This document shows positions 1-6,847 of a DNA stretch of 14,849 bases, piece by piece. Under the pieces are notes generated by a model that made no database searches, had not been told where the DNA came from, and saw nothing but the letters and a program-made list of their open reading frames with translations. Every line of letters begins with the position of its first letter. Position 1 is the stretch's first letter. Source of the stretch: Methanosarcinaceae archaeon. GTDB taxonomy: Archaea > Halobacteriota > Methanosarcinia > Methanosarcinales > Methanosarcinaceae. Position numbers and translations under genes: made by a program. Location: positions 1-14,849 of the forward strand of contig DQIO01000292.1 of the NCBI GenBank assembly GCA_020793555.1, in the 5' to 3' direction.

Positions 1-50
1 CTGCGTCTTAAAAATAACTGGAAAATGGAACAGTGTCAGATCATATATCT

Positions 51-81
51 AGCGACATTATATGATTGACGTGACACTAGT
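51..81. repeat. End-like repeat, left copy
   Basis: The 16-base motif TTGACGTGACACTAGT (66-81) recurs, inverted and with one mismatch, at 14784-14799. A CGACAT/CGACAC block lies at the same distance inside both copies (about 53-58 and 14808-14813). Such a pattern suits the terminal inverted repeat of an insertion sequence whose body lies to the left, outside the window, but no transposase is visible. A shared regulatory element is the alternative, because GCATRAAATAA also follows in both copies. The rest of 1-234 holds no gene that I can recognise. Confidence 0.4.
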
Positions 82-234
82 GCATAAAATAATCATATAA
101 ACCATACACATTAATCAAAGAGTACAACATTTAAATGATTTTAAAAAATGCTATGTGTTGCAACTGCATAAACATGCATAATCGTGAATTACTGGATTAT
201 ATCGTGTATGCAAGCCGCATAACAGAACCAAAAG

Positions 235-849
235 TCAGGATCTGCCCTCTTTTTTTACACCGGACACTTGTGCAACCAGCCCAGCCATCTTGACATTGCT
301 TGTTACACTTTCGGCATGCTTGAAGGAATCTGCAAGATCGTCAGGGTGCATGTAATTCGCAGTAAGCACTTCAACAAATAAATGATATGCGAACAGCAAC
401 ATCTTTTTTGTTGGTGAAGACTGTAAAACCACATCCATAACCGCAACCGTGCCCCCAGGTCTTACGACCCTGAACATCTCAGATATTACTGTTTTGGGAT
501 ACCTCACCTCATGCAAAGCAAAACTGCACACTGCGGCATCAAAAGAATTAGATGCAAATGGGAGCGCGTGTGCATCCGAAAGTACAAATGATGCATCTGT
601 CTTTTTGCGTGCCTGATTCACCATATGAAGTGAAATATCCGCACCAACGACCTCACACCCATCAAGGATCTCAGAAAGATAACCTGTCCCTGTTGCAAGG
701 TCAAGCACCTTATCCCCAGACATGATGCCTGCCTGTGCAACAAGTGAACGTCGCATCGAATCATACTTGCCAAATGAAGCGACCCTGGCAACCGTATCAT
801 AGATAGGTGCCAGATATCTAAAAAGATCGTGGCTTTTGGTATTTTTCAT
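235..849 (-). CDS. Class I SAM-dependent methyltransferase, UbiE/MenG-like
   Basis: A 204-residue soluble methyltransferase. Motif I for S-adenosylmethionine is VLDLATGTGYL (residues 48-58), the acidic residue after strand 2 is D71 in VGADIS, and SDAHALPF (91-98) followed by NSFDAAVCSFALHEV is the usual type 11 motif. The N-terminal YLAPIYDTVARVASFGKYD resembles UbiE/MenG proteins, which methylate quinone precursors; methanogens of this group use methanophenazine, so the substrate is not known. The start is well supported: AAAGGAG lies 9 bases upstream of the ATG. A TATA-like stretch at about 902-912 would give a short leader. It is divergent from the gene at 1008. Confidence 0.85.
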   Translation of the reverse strand: MKNTKSHDLFRYLAPIYDTVARVASFGKYDSMRRSLVAQAGIMSGDKVLDLATGTGYLSEILDGCEVVGADISLHMVNQARKKTDASFVLSDAHALPFASNSFDAAVCSFALHEVRYPKTVISEMFRVVRPGGTVAVMDVVLQSSPTKKMLLFAYHLFVEVLTANYMHPDDLADSFKHAESVTSNVKMAGLVAQVSGVKKEGRS

Positions 850-901
850 TAGGTGTTGCTCCTTTTCCTGATAATGTCAAAGGGAACATTTTAATTTCAT
901 T

Positions 902-912
902 TAAATATATGG
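902..912 (-). promoter_or_regulatory. TATA-like promoter of the methyltransferase gene
   Basis: On the minus strand CATATATTTAAATG reads as an archaeal TATA box. Start of transcription would fall near 880-887, leaving a leader of about 35 bases that contains the AAAGGAG ribosome binding site. The assignment rests on position and composition only. Confidence 0.35.
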
Positions 913-942
913 TTTCATTTACCCATTGCCACATTTTCAACA

Positions 943-964
943 GAGGATTTCAATAAAAATCCTC
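943..964. repeat. Dispersed hairpin repeat, copy 1
   Basis: GAGGATTT, a 6-base loop and AAATCCTC form a perfect 8-bp stem, framed by a 5' A and 3' G. The same unit occurs at 10219-10240 and 12458-12491, always between genes. Here it lies in the divergent spacer between the methyltransferase and the CxxCxxCC protein, so a terminator role is unlikely for this copy. Confidence 0.6.
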
Positions 965-1007
965 GATATATTGATGTAGCAAGACATACAAAAATAAGGT
1001 TTAAGAT

Positions 1008-1718
1008 ATGGATAAAAAATACAAGTCGCTTTTAATACAGGAATTGGAACAGGAACTCGCATATGCATCAAATATCAACAAAAAAACAATTGCAGCGAAA
1101 ATAGAAAATATTGGTTTTTCCTGTCTCATGTGCGGAAAATGCTGCAGGCGTGCATTTGGAGATAATAAAGTATTGCTGATACCACAGGAGATACAGTTAA
1201 TCGCAGACCATACCAATATCGGAACAGATGAAATCATAACTCCGGCAACATCGGATGATCCCAAATTCACTGATCTGGTAGATGTAAAAGGAATAATACA
1301 CACATTCGGGTGGATGCTTTTGCGAAAAAATAATGGGGACTGCAATTTTATCGAAGATGCAGATGTATCCAACAAGTGCAAGATACACGATGTGCGCCCA
1401 ATGATATGCCGCACATATCCGTTCTACATGCAGGAAATGGAGCTTCATGTATCCGAATGTGAGGGATTGGGCCACAATATCTCGCCAGAGGAAAGTCTAA
1501 CGATCGCACATGATGTGGTTAGCAGATATGTGGCAGAAATTGAGGATACTATTGCACTCTATAAAAAGTTTGAGGGATTTACCCCAAATCCTGAGAACAT
1601 TGAAATCAAAAGCAGACGTACTGATGGGGACAATCATGTCACTTATGCAGTACATGACAGCAAAGGGACACATAAAGTCGTAAAAGAATTGGACGAGAGC
1701 ACCAAGTTCATCGATTGA
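1008..1718 (+). CDS. YkgJ-family cysteine cluster protein (UPF0153/CxxCxxCC)
   Basis: A 236-residue protein with the metal-binding signature CLMCGKCC (C39, C42, C45, C46), followed by a second cysteine set: [20 protein letters not shown] and SECEGLG. This is the YkgJ/UPF0153 family, which binds a zinc or iron-sulfur centre; the flagellin lysine methylase FliB carries a related domain. The N-terminal 35 residues are charged and helical, and the C-terminal 60 or so are acidic with no motif I recognise. The ribosome binding site (AAGGT about 10 bases upstream) is weak. leuC follows after 37 bases, but a TATA box lies in that gap, so the two are probably transcribed separately. The exact function is unknown. 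Confidence 0.8.
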   Translation: MDKKYKSLLIQELEQELAYASNINKKTIAAKIENIGFSCLMCGKCCRRAFGDNKVLLIPQEIQLIADHTNIGTDEIITPATSDDPKFTDLVDVKGIIHTFGWMLLRKNNGDCNFIEDADVSNKCKIHDVRPMICRTYPFYMQEMELHVSECEGLGHNISPEESLTIAHDVVSRYVAEIEDTIALYKKFEGFTPNPENIEIKSRRTDGDNHVTYAVHDSKGTHKVVKELDESTKFID

Positions 1719-1721
1719 TTT

Positions 1722-1729
1722 ATTTATAA
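1722..1729 (+). promoter_or_regulatory. TATA box of the leuC-like gene
   Basis: ATTTATAA lies about 30 bases upstream of the ATG at 1756. With normal archaeal spacing transcription would begin near 1750-1753, only a few bases before the start codon. No Shine-Dalgarno sequence precedes this ATG, which agrees with a leaderless or almost leaderless mRNA. Confidence 0.5.
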
Positions 1730-1755
1730 TATCAACAATTAATTGCACGATTACC

Positions 1756-3039
1756 ATGTCAAATAATGATCATCCAATGACAATTTCAGAAAAGATCTTC
1801 TCAAAGGCAGCCGGAAAGACTGTCAAGACAGGAGATTTCGTACTTGCAAACATCGATCGCGCAATGACCCATGACATCACAGGTCCGCTTGCTGTTGATG
1901 GTTTTTATGAAATCATGCGCGACAAAGATGAGAAAAAAGTATGGGATCCGAGCAAAATCGTAATGCTGTTCGATCATCAGGTGCCGGCAGATTCACTAAA
2001 CGCTGCGGCAAACCATACTATGCTCCGCAAATTTGCAAAGGAGCAGGGAATCCTCAACTATGATGTATACGAGGGGGTCTGTCACCAGGTCATGCCTGAA
2101 AAAGGGCATGTAAAACCCGGCGACCTTGTAGTAGGTTCTGATTCACACACCTGCGCCTACGGCGCACTTGGTTCATTTTCAACAGGCATAGGCTCGACTG
2201 ATATGGCAGCAGTGTTCGCATCAGGAAAACTCTGGTTTAAGGTTCCTGAGTCCGTCCGGTTCGAGGTCAACGGAAAACTACCAAAGAACGTCTACTCTAA
2301 AGATGTTATCCTGCACCTGATAGGCGATGTAGGTGCAGAAGGTGCCAGATACAAAGCCGCAGAATATACAGGATCTACTGTCAGGGATATGACAATGTCA
2401 GAGCGCATGACAATGTCCAATATGGCGATCGAGATGGGGGGCAAAGCAGGTATTGTGGAAGCAGACGAGACCACAGAAGCGTACCTCAAAGAAAGGATAC
2501 CGGGATATGAGTTTGATCCATATTGGAGATCTGATGAAGGTGCCGAATATTCAGAATTCCACAAGTACGATGTGTCTGACCTTGCACCACAGGTGGCATG
2601 TCCGCACAATGTGGATAACGTTAAACCTGTTACAGAGGTCGAAGGTACAAAGGTCGATCAGGTGTTTGTAGGTTCATGCACCAATGGTCGTTTTGAGGAT
2701 ATCGAGATCGTCGCAAAAATGATGGGGAATGAACCCGTTGCAAAAGGTGTGCGTCTTTTGATTATCCCTGCATCCCGAACCGAATACATGAAGGTCTTAA
2801 GAGCAGGATATGTCGAACAGTTCATGGAAGCCGGTGCAATAGTAGAATCACCTTGCTGCGGTCCATGTATGGGCGGTTCCTTCGGACTTCTGGGAGATGG
2901 AGAAATAGGACTTGCAACATCCAACCGTAACTTCAAGGGACGAGAGGGCAGTCCAGACTCGTTTGTATATCTTAGTTCACCTGCAACGGCAGCAGCATCT
3001 GCGCTGACAGGAGAAATCACTGACCCAAGGACGATTTAG
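1756..3039 (+). CDS. leuC: 3-isopropylmalate dehydratase / homoaconitase large subunit
   Basis: A 427-residue aconitase-family large subunit of the archaeal LeuC/AksD type, normally 415-430 residues. It would hydrate and dehydrate 2-isopropylmalate (leucine pathway) or longer homocitrate analogues (coenzyme B pathway). Visible motifs are HDITGPLAV (39-47), VGSDSHT (126-132), VGSCTNGR with C308, CCGPCMGG with C368 and C371, and [10 protein letters not shown] (389-398). The three cysteines fit the 4Fe-4S ligands. Substrate choice depends largely on the small subunit, which is not in the window, so leuC and aksD cannot be told apart here. An alternative start is ATG 1777 (MTISEKIF), the usual N-terminus in the family. 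The TAG stop is followed in frame by TAG at 3046 and 3055. Confidence 0.9.
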   Translation: MSNNDHPMTISEKIFSKAAGKTVKTGDFVLANIDRAMTHDITGPLAVDGFYEIMRDKDEKKVWDPSKIVMLFDHQVPADSLNAAANHTMLRKFAKEQGILNYDVYEGVCHQVMPEKGHVKPGDLVVGSDSHTCAYGALGSFSTGIGSTDMAAVFASGKLWFKVPESVRFEVNGKLPKNVYSKDVILHLIGDVGAEGARYKAAEYTGSTVRDMTMSERMTMSNMAIEMGGKAGIVEADETTEAYLKERIPGYEFDPYWRSDEGAEYSEFHKYDVSDLAPQVACPHNVDNVKPVTEVEGTKVDQVFVGSCTNGRFEDIEIVAKMMGNEPVAKGVRLLIIPASRTEYMKVLRAGYVEQFMEAGAIVESPCCGPCMGGSFGLLGDGEIGLATSNRNFKGREGSPDSFVYLSSPATAAASALTGEITDPRTI

Positions 3040-3068
3040 ATTAAATAGACATTTTAGAAACATACGGC

Positions 3069-3110
3069 TCACCGATCCGGCACAACGTTATCGTTGTGCC
3101 TGATCAGTGA
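3069..3110. terminator. Long hairpin between convergent genes
   Basis: GGCACAACG, loop TTAT and CGTTGTGCC form a perfect 9-bp stem (3079-3100), extended outward by GATC/GATC and TCAC/GTGA with two mismatches, 18 positions in all. It lies between the ends of leuC (+) and the CBS gene (-), and T-rich sequence follows on the plus side (3120-3135). A bidirectional terminator or mRNA 3'-end stabiliser fits; the T-rich stretch overlaps the end of the CBS gene. Confidence 0.5.
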
Positions 3111-3122
3111 ATCAAATCATTT

Positions 3123-3533
3123 TTAATTTTTATTTTGAAGCATTTTCTGCATGAGGTCGCCTGCAGTTACAATCCCAATCGGGCGATTGGATGCACCCAC
3201 ACTTTTTTCTGACATGACCATCAGACGGTGAATATGTTTGTCTGACATGATCTTTGCAGCATCATTCAAAGTTGAAGAAGGGCTGATCGATTCAATTGAT
3301 TGTGCCATTAGCTCATCTGCAAATGCGTTTTCCCAATCAATGTTGTCGATCTTTTTGAGAATATCCATTTCAGATATAATACCAATGGCTTCGCCACTTT
3401 TTTCAATCACGGCAACAGCAGATACTTTGTGGTCTGCCATTACTGATGCAACGTAATTTGCAGTCGATTCGATCGGCACGGTCAGTACCCCACGTGTCAT
3501 TATATCTTTTATCAGAATATTTTCTGTTTTCAT
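3123..3533 (-). CDS. Two-CBS-domain protein
   Basis: A 136-residue protein made of two CBS domains and nothing else (about residues 8-60 and 74-132). The marks are IMTRGVLTVPIESTANYVASVM, VSAVAVIEKSGEAIGIISEMDIL, then ELMAQSIESISPSSTLNDAAKIM and GIVTAGDLM. Free-standing CBS pairs bind adenine nucleotides or S-adenosyl ligands and act as energy or metabolite sensors; the partner is unknown. The start is supported by GGTGG 4 bases upstream of the ATG, complementary to the archaeal 16S 3' end. It converges with leuC across the hairpin at 3069-3110. Confidence 0.85.
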   Translation of the reverse strand: MKTENILIKDIMTRGVLTVPIESTANYVASVMADHKVSAVAVIEKSGEAIGIISEMDILKKIDNIDWENAFADELMAQSIESISPSSTLNDAAKIMSDKHIHRLMVMSEKSVGASNRPIGIVTAGDLMQKMLQNKN

Positions 3534-3617
3534 ATTTCCACCCTTTTATTTAAATTGAAGATGCATTTAGCATTGAATTATATTCAATATTTATTAAATA
3601 ATATTTTCTAATGGTAT

Positions 3618-3635
3618 TGTATAAATAAATAAATA
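3618..3635 (+). promoter_or_regulatory. TATA-rich promoter region of UPF0248-hisE
   Basis: GTATAAATAAATAAATA is a strong AT element 35-50 bases upstream of ATG 3670. It would start transcription at about 3648-3655, just before the GAGG at 3658-3661. The whole 3575-3635 stretch is AT rich and probably also serves the divergent CBS gene. Confidence 0.35.
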
Positions 3636-3669
3636 TCTGACATTATTAAACATTGTAGAGGCAATATCC

Positions 3670-3950
3670 ATGAATAATCCAATAAAGTCGAGACACTCCG
3701 AAGATATGTAGAATGAAGTGAAGTGAAGTGGAAAGGGATAGATATGGATGAATGCAGCATCCAATATGTCCACAGAGGTGCACCCGGTGACTCTAAAACA
3801 GTTTCAGGAAAGAATATCGCAAATATTGGACACTCGTTCTTTATACTTTATCCCGATACAATGATACCATATCACAGGATACTCAAAATAAAATACAAAG
3901 GGACAATATTATACGTGAAGAAAACTCCAGTGTCAGTATTATATACTTAG
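3670..3950 (+). pseudogene. UPF0248 / MJ1316-domain protein with disrupted 5' end
   Basis: Residues from KWKGIDMDECSIQYVHRGAPGDSK to MIPYHRILKIKYKG match the MJ1316 (DUF504/UPF0248) family, proposed to act in RNA end recognition or repair; function is not proven. The family normally begins with a segment of the type RDILNRIKW. Here ATG 3670, preceded by GAGG at 3658-3661, opens the frame MNNPIKSRHSEDM, then meets TAG (3709-3711), then NEVK, then TGA. The downstream body is in another frame. Between them lies the tandem repeat GAAGTGAAGTGAAGTG; removing one 5-base unit joins NEVK to WKGID. So an ancestral gene seems to carry one nonsense codon and one 5-base duplication. The body could still be made from GTG 3723 or ATG 3744, which has AAAGGG 6 bases upstream. 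The stop TAG 3948 lies 27 bases before hisE and in the same frame. Confidence 0.7.
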
Positions 3951-3977
3951 CATACTCAAAAATAGAGGTTTAAAAAA

Positions 3978-4277
3978 ATGCCAGATACCGAATTATCAAT
4001 TCTAAATGAGATATACGATGTCATACTTGACCGCAAAAACAACCCGGTTGATGGGTCGTATGTCTGCTCGCTACTAAATCACAGGAAAGGGATGGACAAA
4101 ATACTAGAAAAAGTGGGCGAGGAAGCAGTCGAAGTAATACTTGCAGCAAAAAACAAAGATCATGATGAGATTATCTATGAATCGTCAGACCTGATATTCC
4201 ACTTGCTTGTAATGCTCGTGGCAAATGATGTGAAACTAGATGATCTTGTTTTGGAACTTCAAAAGCGTAGAGGGTAA
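3978..4277 (+). CDS. hisE: Phosphoribosyl-ATP pyrophosphatase
   Basis: A 99-residue protein that hydrolyses phosphoribosyl-ATP to phosphoribosyl-AMP, the second step of histidine synthesis. Clear HisE signature: [28 protein letters not shown], then [15 protein letters not shown] and [11 protein letters not shown], an all-alpha MazG-like fold with the acidic metal-binding residues E, E and D in their usual places. Full length for a single-domain HisE. GAGGT lies 8 bases upstream of the ATG. It follows the UPF0248 gene closely, so the two probably share a transcript. No other histidine gene is in the window. Confidence 0.92.
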   Translation: MPDTELSILNEIYDVILDRKNNPVDGSYVCSLLNHRKGMDKILEKVGEEAVEVILAAKNKDHDEIIYESSDLIFHLLVMLVANDVKLDDLVLELQKRRG

Positions 4278-4299
4278 TTGCTACTCGGCCCGAATATAT

Positions 4300-4339
4300 A
4301 ATATAGATTATTAAATATGTATATTTAATAATATATATT
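4300..4339. repeat. 40-bp near-perfect AT palindrome
   Basis: Two 19-base arms (4300-4318 and 4321-4339) around a central GT are complementary at 18 of 19 positions; the core is ATTATTAAATAT and its reverse complement. It starts 23 bases after the hisE stop. It could fold as a hairpin in the hisE mRNA 3' end or be a binding site for a dimeric protein. Confidence 0.6.
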
Positions 4340-4627
4340 TTAGAGTATACTTTTAGTTGTGCAACACGCACCACTCGCTTTGAAGGCATATCGCATATTG
4401 AAAACAAATTTGGTATTTGTATAGCTGGTTTCGATAACTCACTTTCCGAATCATTTGTTTTATAATTTGGAAAACAACAATCAACCGGCATTATTCAATG
4501 TTTAGGAAAAAGATTTGTTCTCAAAATATACCTCTGGAAAGTAAGTGATAAAATGTCGATGCACATTTCAAAAATACAAACCCTGCACAGCAATTAACCT
4601 ATATCAAAGAAAACGGAGCATCAATTC
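4340..4627. other. Intergenic stretch without a recognised gene
   Basis: About 290 bases between the palindrome and the intron. One plus-strand stretch (about 4339-4470) stays open for roughly 44 codons and contains FEGISHIENKFGICIAGFD, but it has no start or ribosome binding site and I do not recognise it. It may be a gene remnant. Confidence 0.3.
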
Positions 4628-4670
4628 CCGCCGAATAAGAAAAAGCGATTACTCGCTCTCCCTCTTCTAA

Positions 4671-4704
4671 GAACCGGACTTGCGACTTTCACCACATACG
4701 GCTC
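4671..4704 (-). ncRNA. Group II intron domain V
   Basis: Fourteen bases (GAGCCGTATGTGGT), a GAAA tetraloop and sixteen bases ending CGGTTC give the standard 34-nt domain V with its AGC catalytic triad and two-base bulge. One U-C mismatch interrupts the lower stem where most introns have a U-A pair; the upper stem relies on several G-U pairs. Domain V is the catalytic core of the ribozyme, so this is the firmest evidence for the intron. Confidence 0.85.
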
Positions 4705-4739
4705 AATCCTTTCATAACCCTTTTTGTATCGGGCAGCAG

Positions 4740-4845
4740 TTAACAATTTAATGGCAACTGCTTTTGTAATTCTGGTTTGTAGCCTGTTAACATTTTGAAA
4801 GACCTTTTTCCAATCGATATCTTTCCATTGGATTTTTGGCTTCAT
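4740..4845 (-). pseudogene. ltrA: Reverse transcriptase N-terminal fragment in intron domain IV
   Basis: From ATG 4845 the minus strand encodes MKPKIQWKDIDWKKVFQ and NVNRLQTRITKAV, the RVT_N region of group II intron proteins (W..IDW...V..LQ.RI.KA). Then the frame passes directly into AIKLLTAARYKKGYERIEPYVV, which is translated intron 3' sequence leading into domain V. All palm, fingers, maturase and endonuclease parts are missing, so an internal deletion removed over 1 kb. The frame stays open to 4621 by chance. No activity is expected. Confidence 0.7.
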
Positions 4846-5470
4846 GTCTGTAAGTCTCTCGCTTTTGGGCGTAGTTGAGTATCTTACATTCACAAGTTTA
4901 CCTCCGTTCATACAATGAAACACCGTTGGCAAGTCTGCACCCTTTCGGGTTGAGGCAAAGTTTGAACCTCTATCCAGTCCATTACAGACTGGCATTCGCT
5001 TTTTACCGTTTCCGCTACCCTCTGAGCCATCGTCAGCCCTTGCGGGCTTCCTACCCATCTATAATTGGGAACTCATGGGGTTTACCAAGTTCCATATTTT
5101 GAATAATTTCTAAATGCCTTAGAAGCCATCTGTAAGCCGAGAATCATTTGTCCATTCCCTATAATGTGCGGCGAGCCATTATAGTCTGATTCTATGCATT
5201 TTGGCTCAAGCGTATAACAGTCTGCTTTCGCTTGTTGCCGTTTACGACTCTTACGATAGTTCAACTTTCGTTTCTTCATAGCATTTGTTACCCTAGCAGA
5301 TTGTCCGAATCAGACTTCCAGAGTTTTCCACATTGTCCTGTTGGCTCCACCCATTCCATTACTGGTAATAAGTGTCACAGTAGGGTCACTCCGAATGGAG
5401 GGAGTGGCATTTCTGCAATTCAAGATATGACTTTCTTGTCACAGCGCCGTCGGGCGGCGTATTCCCACAC

Positions 5471-5765
5471 CACTGATAAAGAAAATCCTTCATATCAGTC
5501 GGATCAATCGTGATTATAATTTGAAAGCTGTATATTCCACGAAAATTGAGCCTAATATCTATAAATTACAATCTATACCAGTCATTTCTGTAAACACATC
5601 CGAAGACATTGATAAAAAAGAAAGCATATCTTGGAAAAGCTGCGGAGATTGCAGGGGTTTCGATCAGGGAAATCACCCCCAATCAAACTATACATCAGCA
5701 TCCCTAATACATTAAAATACAACTAAAAGAAAGTTATTTATACAGAGCAAGAGAATGCAAAGTAT
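5471..5765. other. Intron-flanking region with decayed gene fragments
   Basis: No intact gene. On the plus strand 5612-5707 reads KKKAYLGKAAEIAGVSIREI, close to the helix-turn-helix core of UPF0175-type antitoxins (LGKAAEIAGVS), cut off by stops at both ends. On the minus strand, the 5' exon side of the intron, the frame is open from about 5667 down to 5471 with no recognised domain. Only one of the two overlapping readings can be real; the plus-strand match is more specific. Confidence 0.3.
5735..5742 (+). promoter_or_regulatory. TATA box of the MNT-HEPN pair
   Basis: TATTTATA is centred 28 bases before ATG 5766, and no ribosome binding site precedes that ATG. Together these suggest that transcription starts at or very near the start codon (leaderless mRNA). 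Confidence 0.5.
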
Positions 5766-6089
5766 ATGGTAGGTATGGATGTCCAACAGTTATCCAATGA
5801 ATTTGCAAGTAAGGCAAAGAGTGCACTTGGTAGTGAACTTTTATCTCTCATGCTATACGGTTCAGCAGCCAGAGGCACAGCCACCTCAGAAAGTGACTTA
5901 GACATTTTTGCAGTGGTTGAAAATGAACAAGACAAAGAAAAACTGTTCGATATCGCCGCAGAATTCCTGAAGGAAGGAGTTTTGTTTAGCATCATTTCCG
6001 AGACTCCAGATGAATTTGCCAGACTGAAAAAAATGAGATCACCGTTTATGGATAATATACTAAAGGAAGGTAGAGTACTTTATGGATAA
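5766..6089 (+). CDS. MNT-type nucleotidyltransferase (antitoxin of HEPN/MNT pair)
   Basis: A 107-residue minimal nucleotidyltransferase. The family motif GSx10DxD is present: G32-S33, D44 and D46 in YGSAARGTATSESDLDIF. In HEPN/MNT toxin-antitoxin systems (type VII) the MNT protein neutralises the HEPN ribonuclease, in the studied MntA-HepT case by AMPylation. The gene overlaps the HEPN gene by 8 bases (ATGGATAA), so translation is coupled. ATG 5775 (MDVQQLSNEF) is an alternative start, though the promoter spacing favours 5766. The pair is adjacent to an intron remnant and gene debris, a typical accessory setting. Confidence 0.85.
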   Translation: MVGMDVQQLSNEFASKAKSALGSELLSLMLYGSAARGTATSESDLDIFAVVENEQDKEKLFDIAAEFLKEGVLFSIISETPDEFARLKKMRSPFMDNILKEGRVLYG

Positions 6090-6468
6090 AGATCTGATCG
6101 ACTCTGAACTCAACCTTGCAGATGAATTTCTCTATGATGCACAACTGCTTTTGAATGAGAGGTCTGTAAGATCTGCAGAATCAAGACTGTATTATTCAGT
6201 TTTTCATGCAGCACGAGCGCTTTTATATAGCAAAGGATTTTCTCCAAAAACACACAAAGGTACAATATCCCTATTTGGTAAAGAGATTCTGGGAAATAAC
6301 TTGATCGATGAAAGATTTGCCAAGTTGTTGGCCAAAACATTCTCTTTACGAGAAAAAGCCGATTACGAACCTTTTTTTAGTGCCAACGAAGAAGAAGTTG
6401 AATTATTAATAGGGGAAGCAGAGATGTTTATTGATGAAATAAAGTCCCTGCTTTTATTCATGTCCTAA
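6082..6468 (+). CDS. HEPN-domain protein, UPF0332-like (toxin of HEPN/MNT pair)
   Basis: A 128-residue all-helical HEPN protein. RLYYSVFHAARALLYSKGF (35-53) is the family core and gives R35-x6-H42, which fits the Rx4-6H ribonuclease motif of HEPN toxins. KTHKGTISLFGKE and SLREKADYEPF are typical of UPF0332 members. In HepT the motif runs on as HxY, the tyrosine being the AMPylation site; here it is H-A-A, so this pair may be controlled in another way. The start lies inside the end of the MNT gene. A ribonuclease toxin role is inferred from the family and the partner, not shown. Confidence 0.8.
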   Translation: MDKDLIDSELNLADEFLYDAQLLLNERSVRSAESRLYYSVFHAARALLYSKGFSPKTHKGTISLFGKEILGNNLIDERFAKLLAKTFSLREKADYEPFFSANEEEVELLIGEAEMFIDEIKSLLLFMS

Positions 6469-6589
6469 TCATTTTTGTAAAATCTTCAACATTTCCTGTG
6501 TTAATCCGAGCGTCAGAGAAGACTTTCTTGTGGCCATAGGGGTTGAGTGCCTTATCCTATATTTTTTCACAAACAAAATAATAATGAAT

Positions 6590-6611
6590 GTGACATACTA
6601 TTGTACGTCAC
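6590..6611. terminator. Hairpin between convergent HEPN and PGF-CTERM ends
   Basis: GTGAC-a-TAC, loop TATT and GTA-c-GTCAC pair with one mismatch; TGAAT (6585-6589) and ATTCA (6616-6620) can extend it. It lies right after the minus-strand TGA at 6614-6616 and 120 bases after the HEPN stop. A 3'-end structure is likely, though no strong T-run follows on either strand. Confidence 0.35.
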
Positions 6612-6613
6612 AC

Positions 6614-6820
6614 TCATTCAAACCTGCCTTTTCGCCTCCGAAGCAGCAATGTGACACTCACTAATCCGATAATGGCAAATATAGCCTCAAAACCCGGCTC
6701 TTCTACTACAGGTTCATCCTCTTCCTGCATTTCTGTACCAAATTGAACACATCTTCCATCGATGGACGGAATGAAATATGAAATATAGTGTCGCTTTTTG
6801 AGAGACTGGATTTTGCAAAG
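6614..6820 (-). pseudogene. Orphan PGF-CTERM tail of a surface protein
   Basis: The minus strand ends with an acidic run EEDEPVVEE, PGFEAIFAIIGLVSV, hydrophobic residues and LLLRRRKGRFE before TGA. This is the PGF-CTERM archaeal surface-anchoring signal: PGF, one membrane helix and a basic end, which archaeosortase A processes in other archaea. Only 68 codons are open. Upstream a TAA (6821-6823) closes the frame and no start with a ribosome binding site is seen; ATG 6730 would give just 38 residues with no signal peptide. The body of the protein is therefore missing, most simply by 5' deletion. The frame is the same as that of the ATPase gene ending at 6848. Confidence 0.7.
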
Positions 6821-6847
6821 TTATCTGAATGAAGCAGAATACCCCTT

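Larger units (their letters stand above)
4628..5470 (-). mobile_element. Shrunken group II intron (ORF mostly deleted)
   Basis: Reading the minus strand, the element opens at 5470 with GTGTGGG, fitting the GUGYG 5' consensus, followed by the hairpin CGCCG-CCCGA-CGGCG. Intron-like structured sequence follows, including GACAATCTGCTAGGGTAAC at about 5305-5287. Near its 3' end are a 34-base domain V (4671-4704) and a domain VI-like hairpin (about 4633-4669) with a bulged A at 4636. Between them and the structural part lies only a fragment of the reverse transcriptase N-terminus. Full ORF-bearing introns are about 2-3 kb; this one is about 840 bases. The exact 3' splice site is uncertain because no clear AY end lies 7-8 bases after the bulged A. 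Whether it still splices is unknown. Confidence 0.75.

Noticed and set aside
1001..1475. Minus-strand frames of 92 and 137 codons opposite the YkgJ-family gene
   Set aside because: Shadows of the cysteine-cluster protein, which has a clear motif on the plus strand.
5082..5279. Minus-strand open frame of 65 codons (MKKRKLNYRKSRKRQQ...)
   Set aside because: Lies inside the structural part of the group II intron and resembles no protein; the base sequence is explained by the ribozyme.
5232..5513. Plus-strand open frame of 93 codons
   Set aside because: Antisense to the intron 5' region; no ribosome binding site or recognisable motif.
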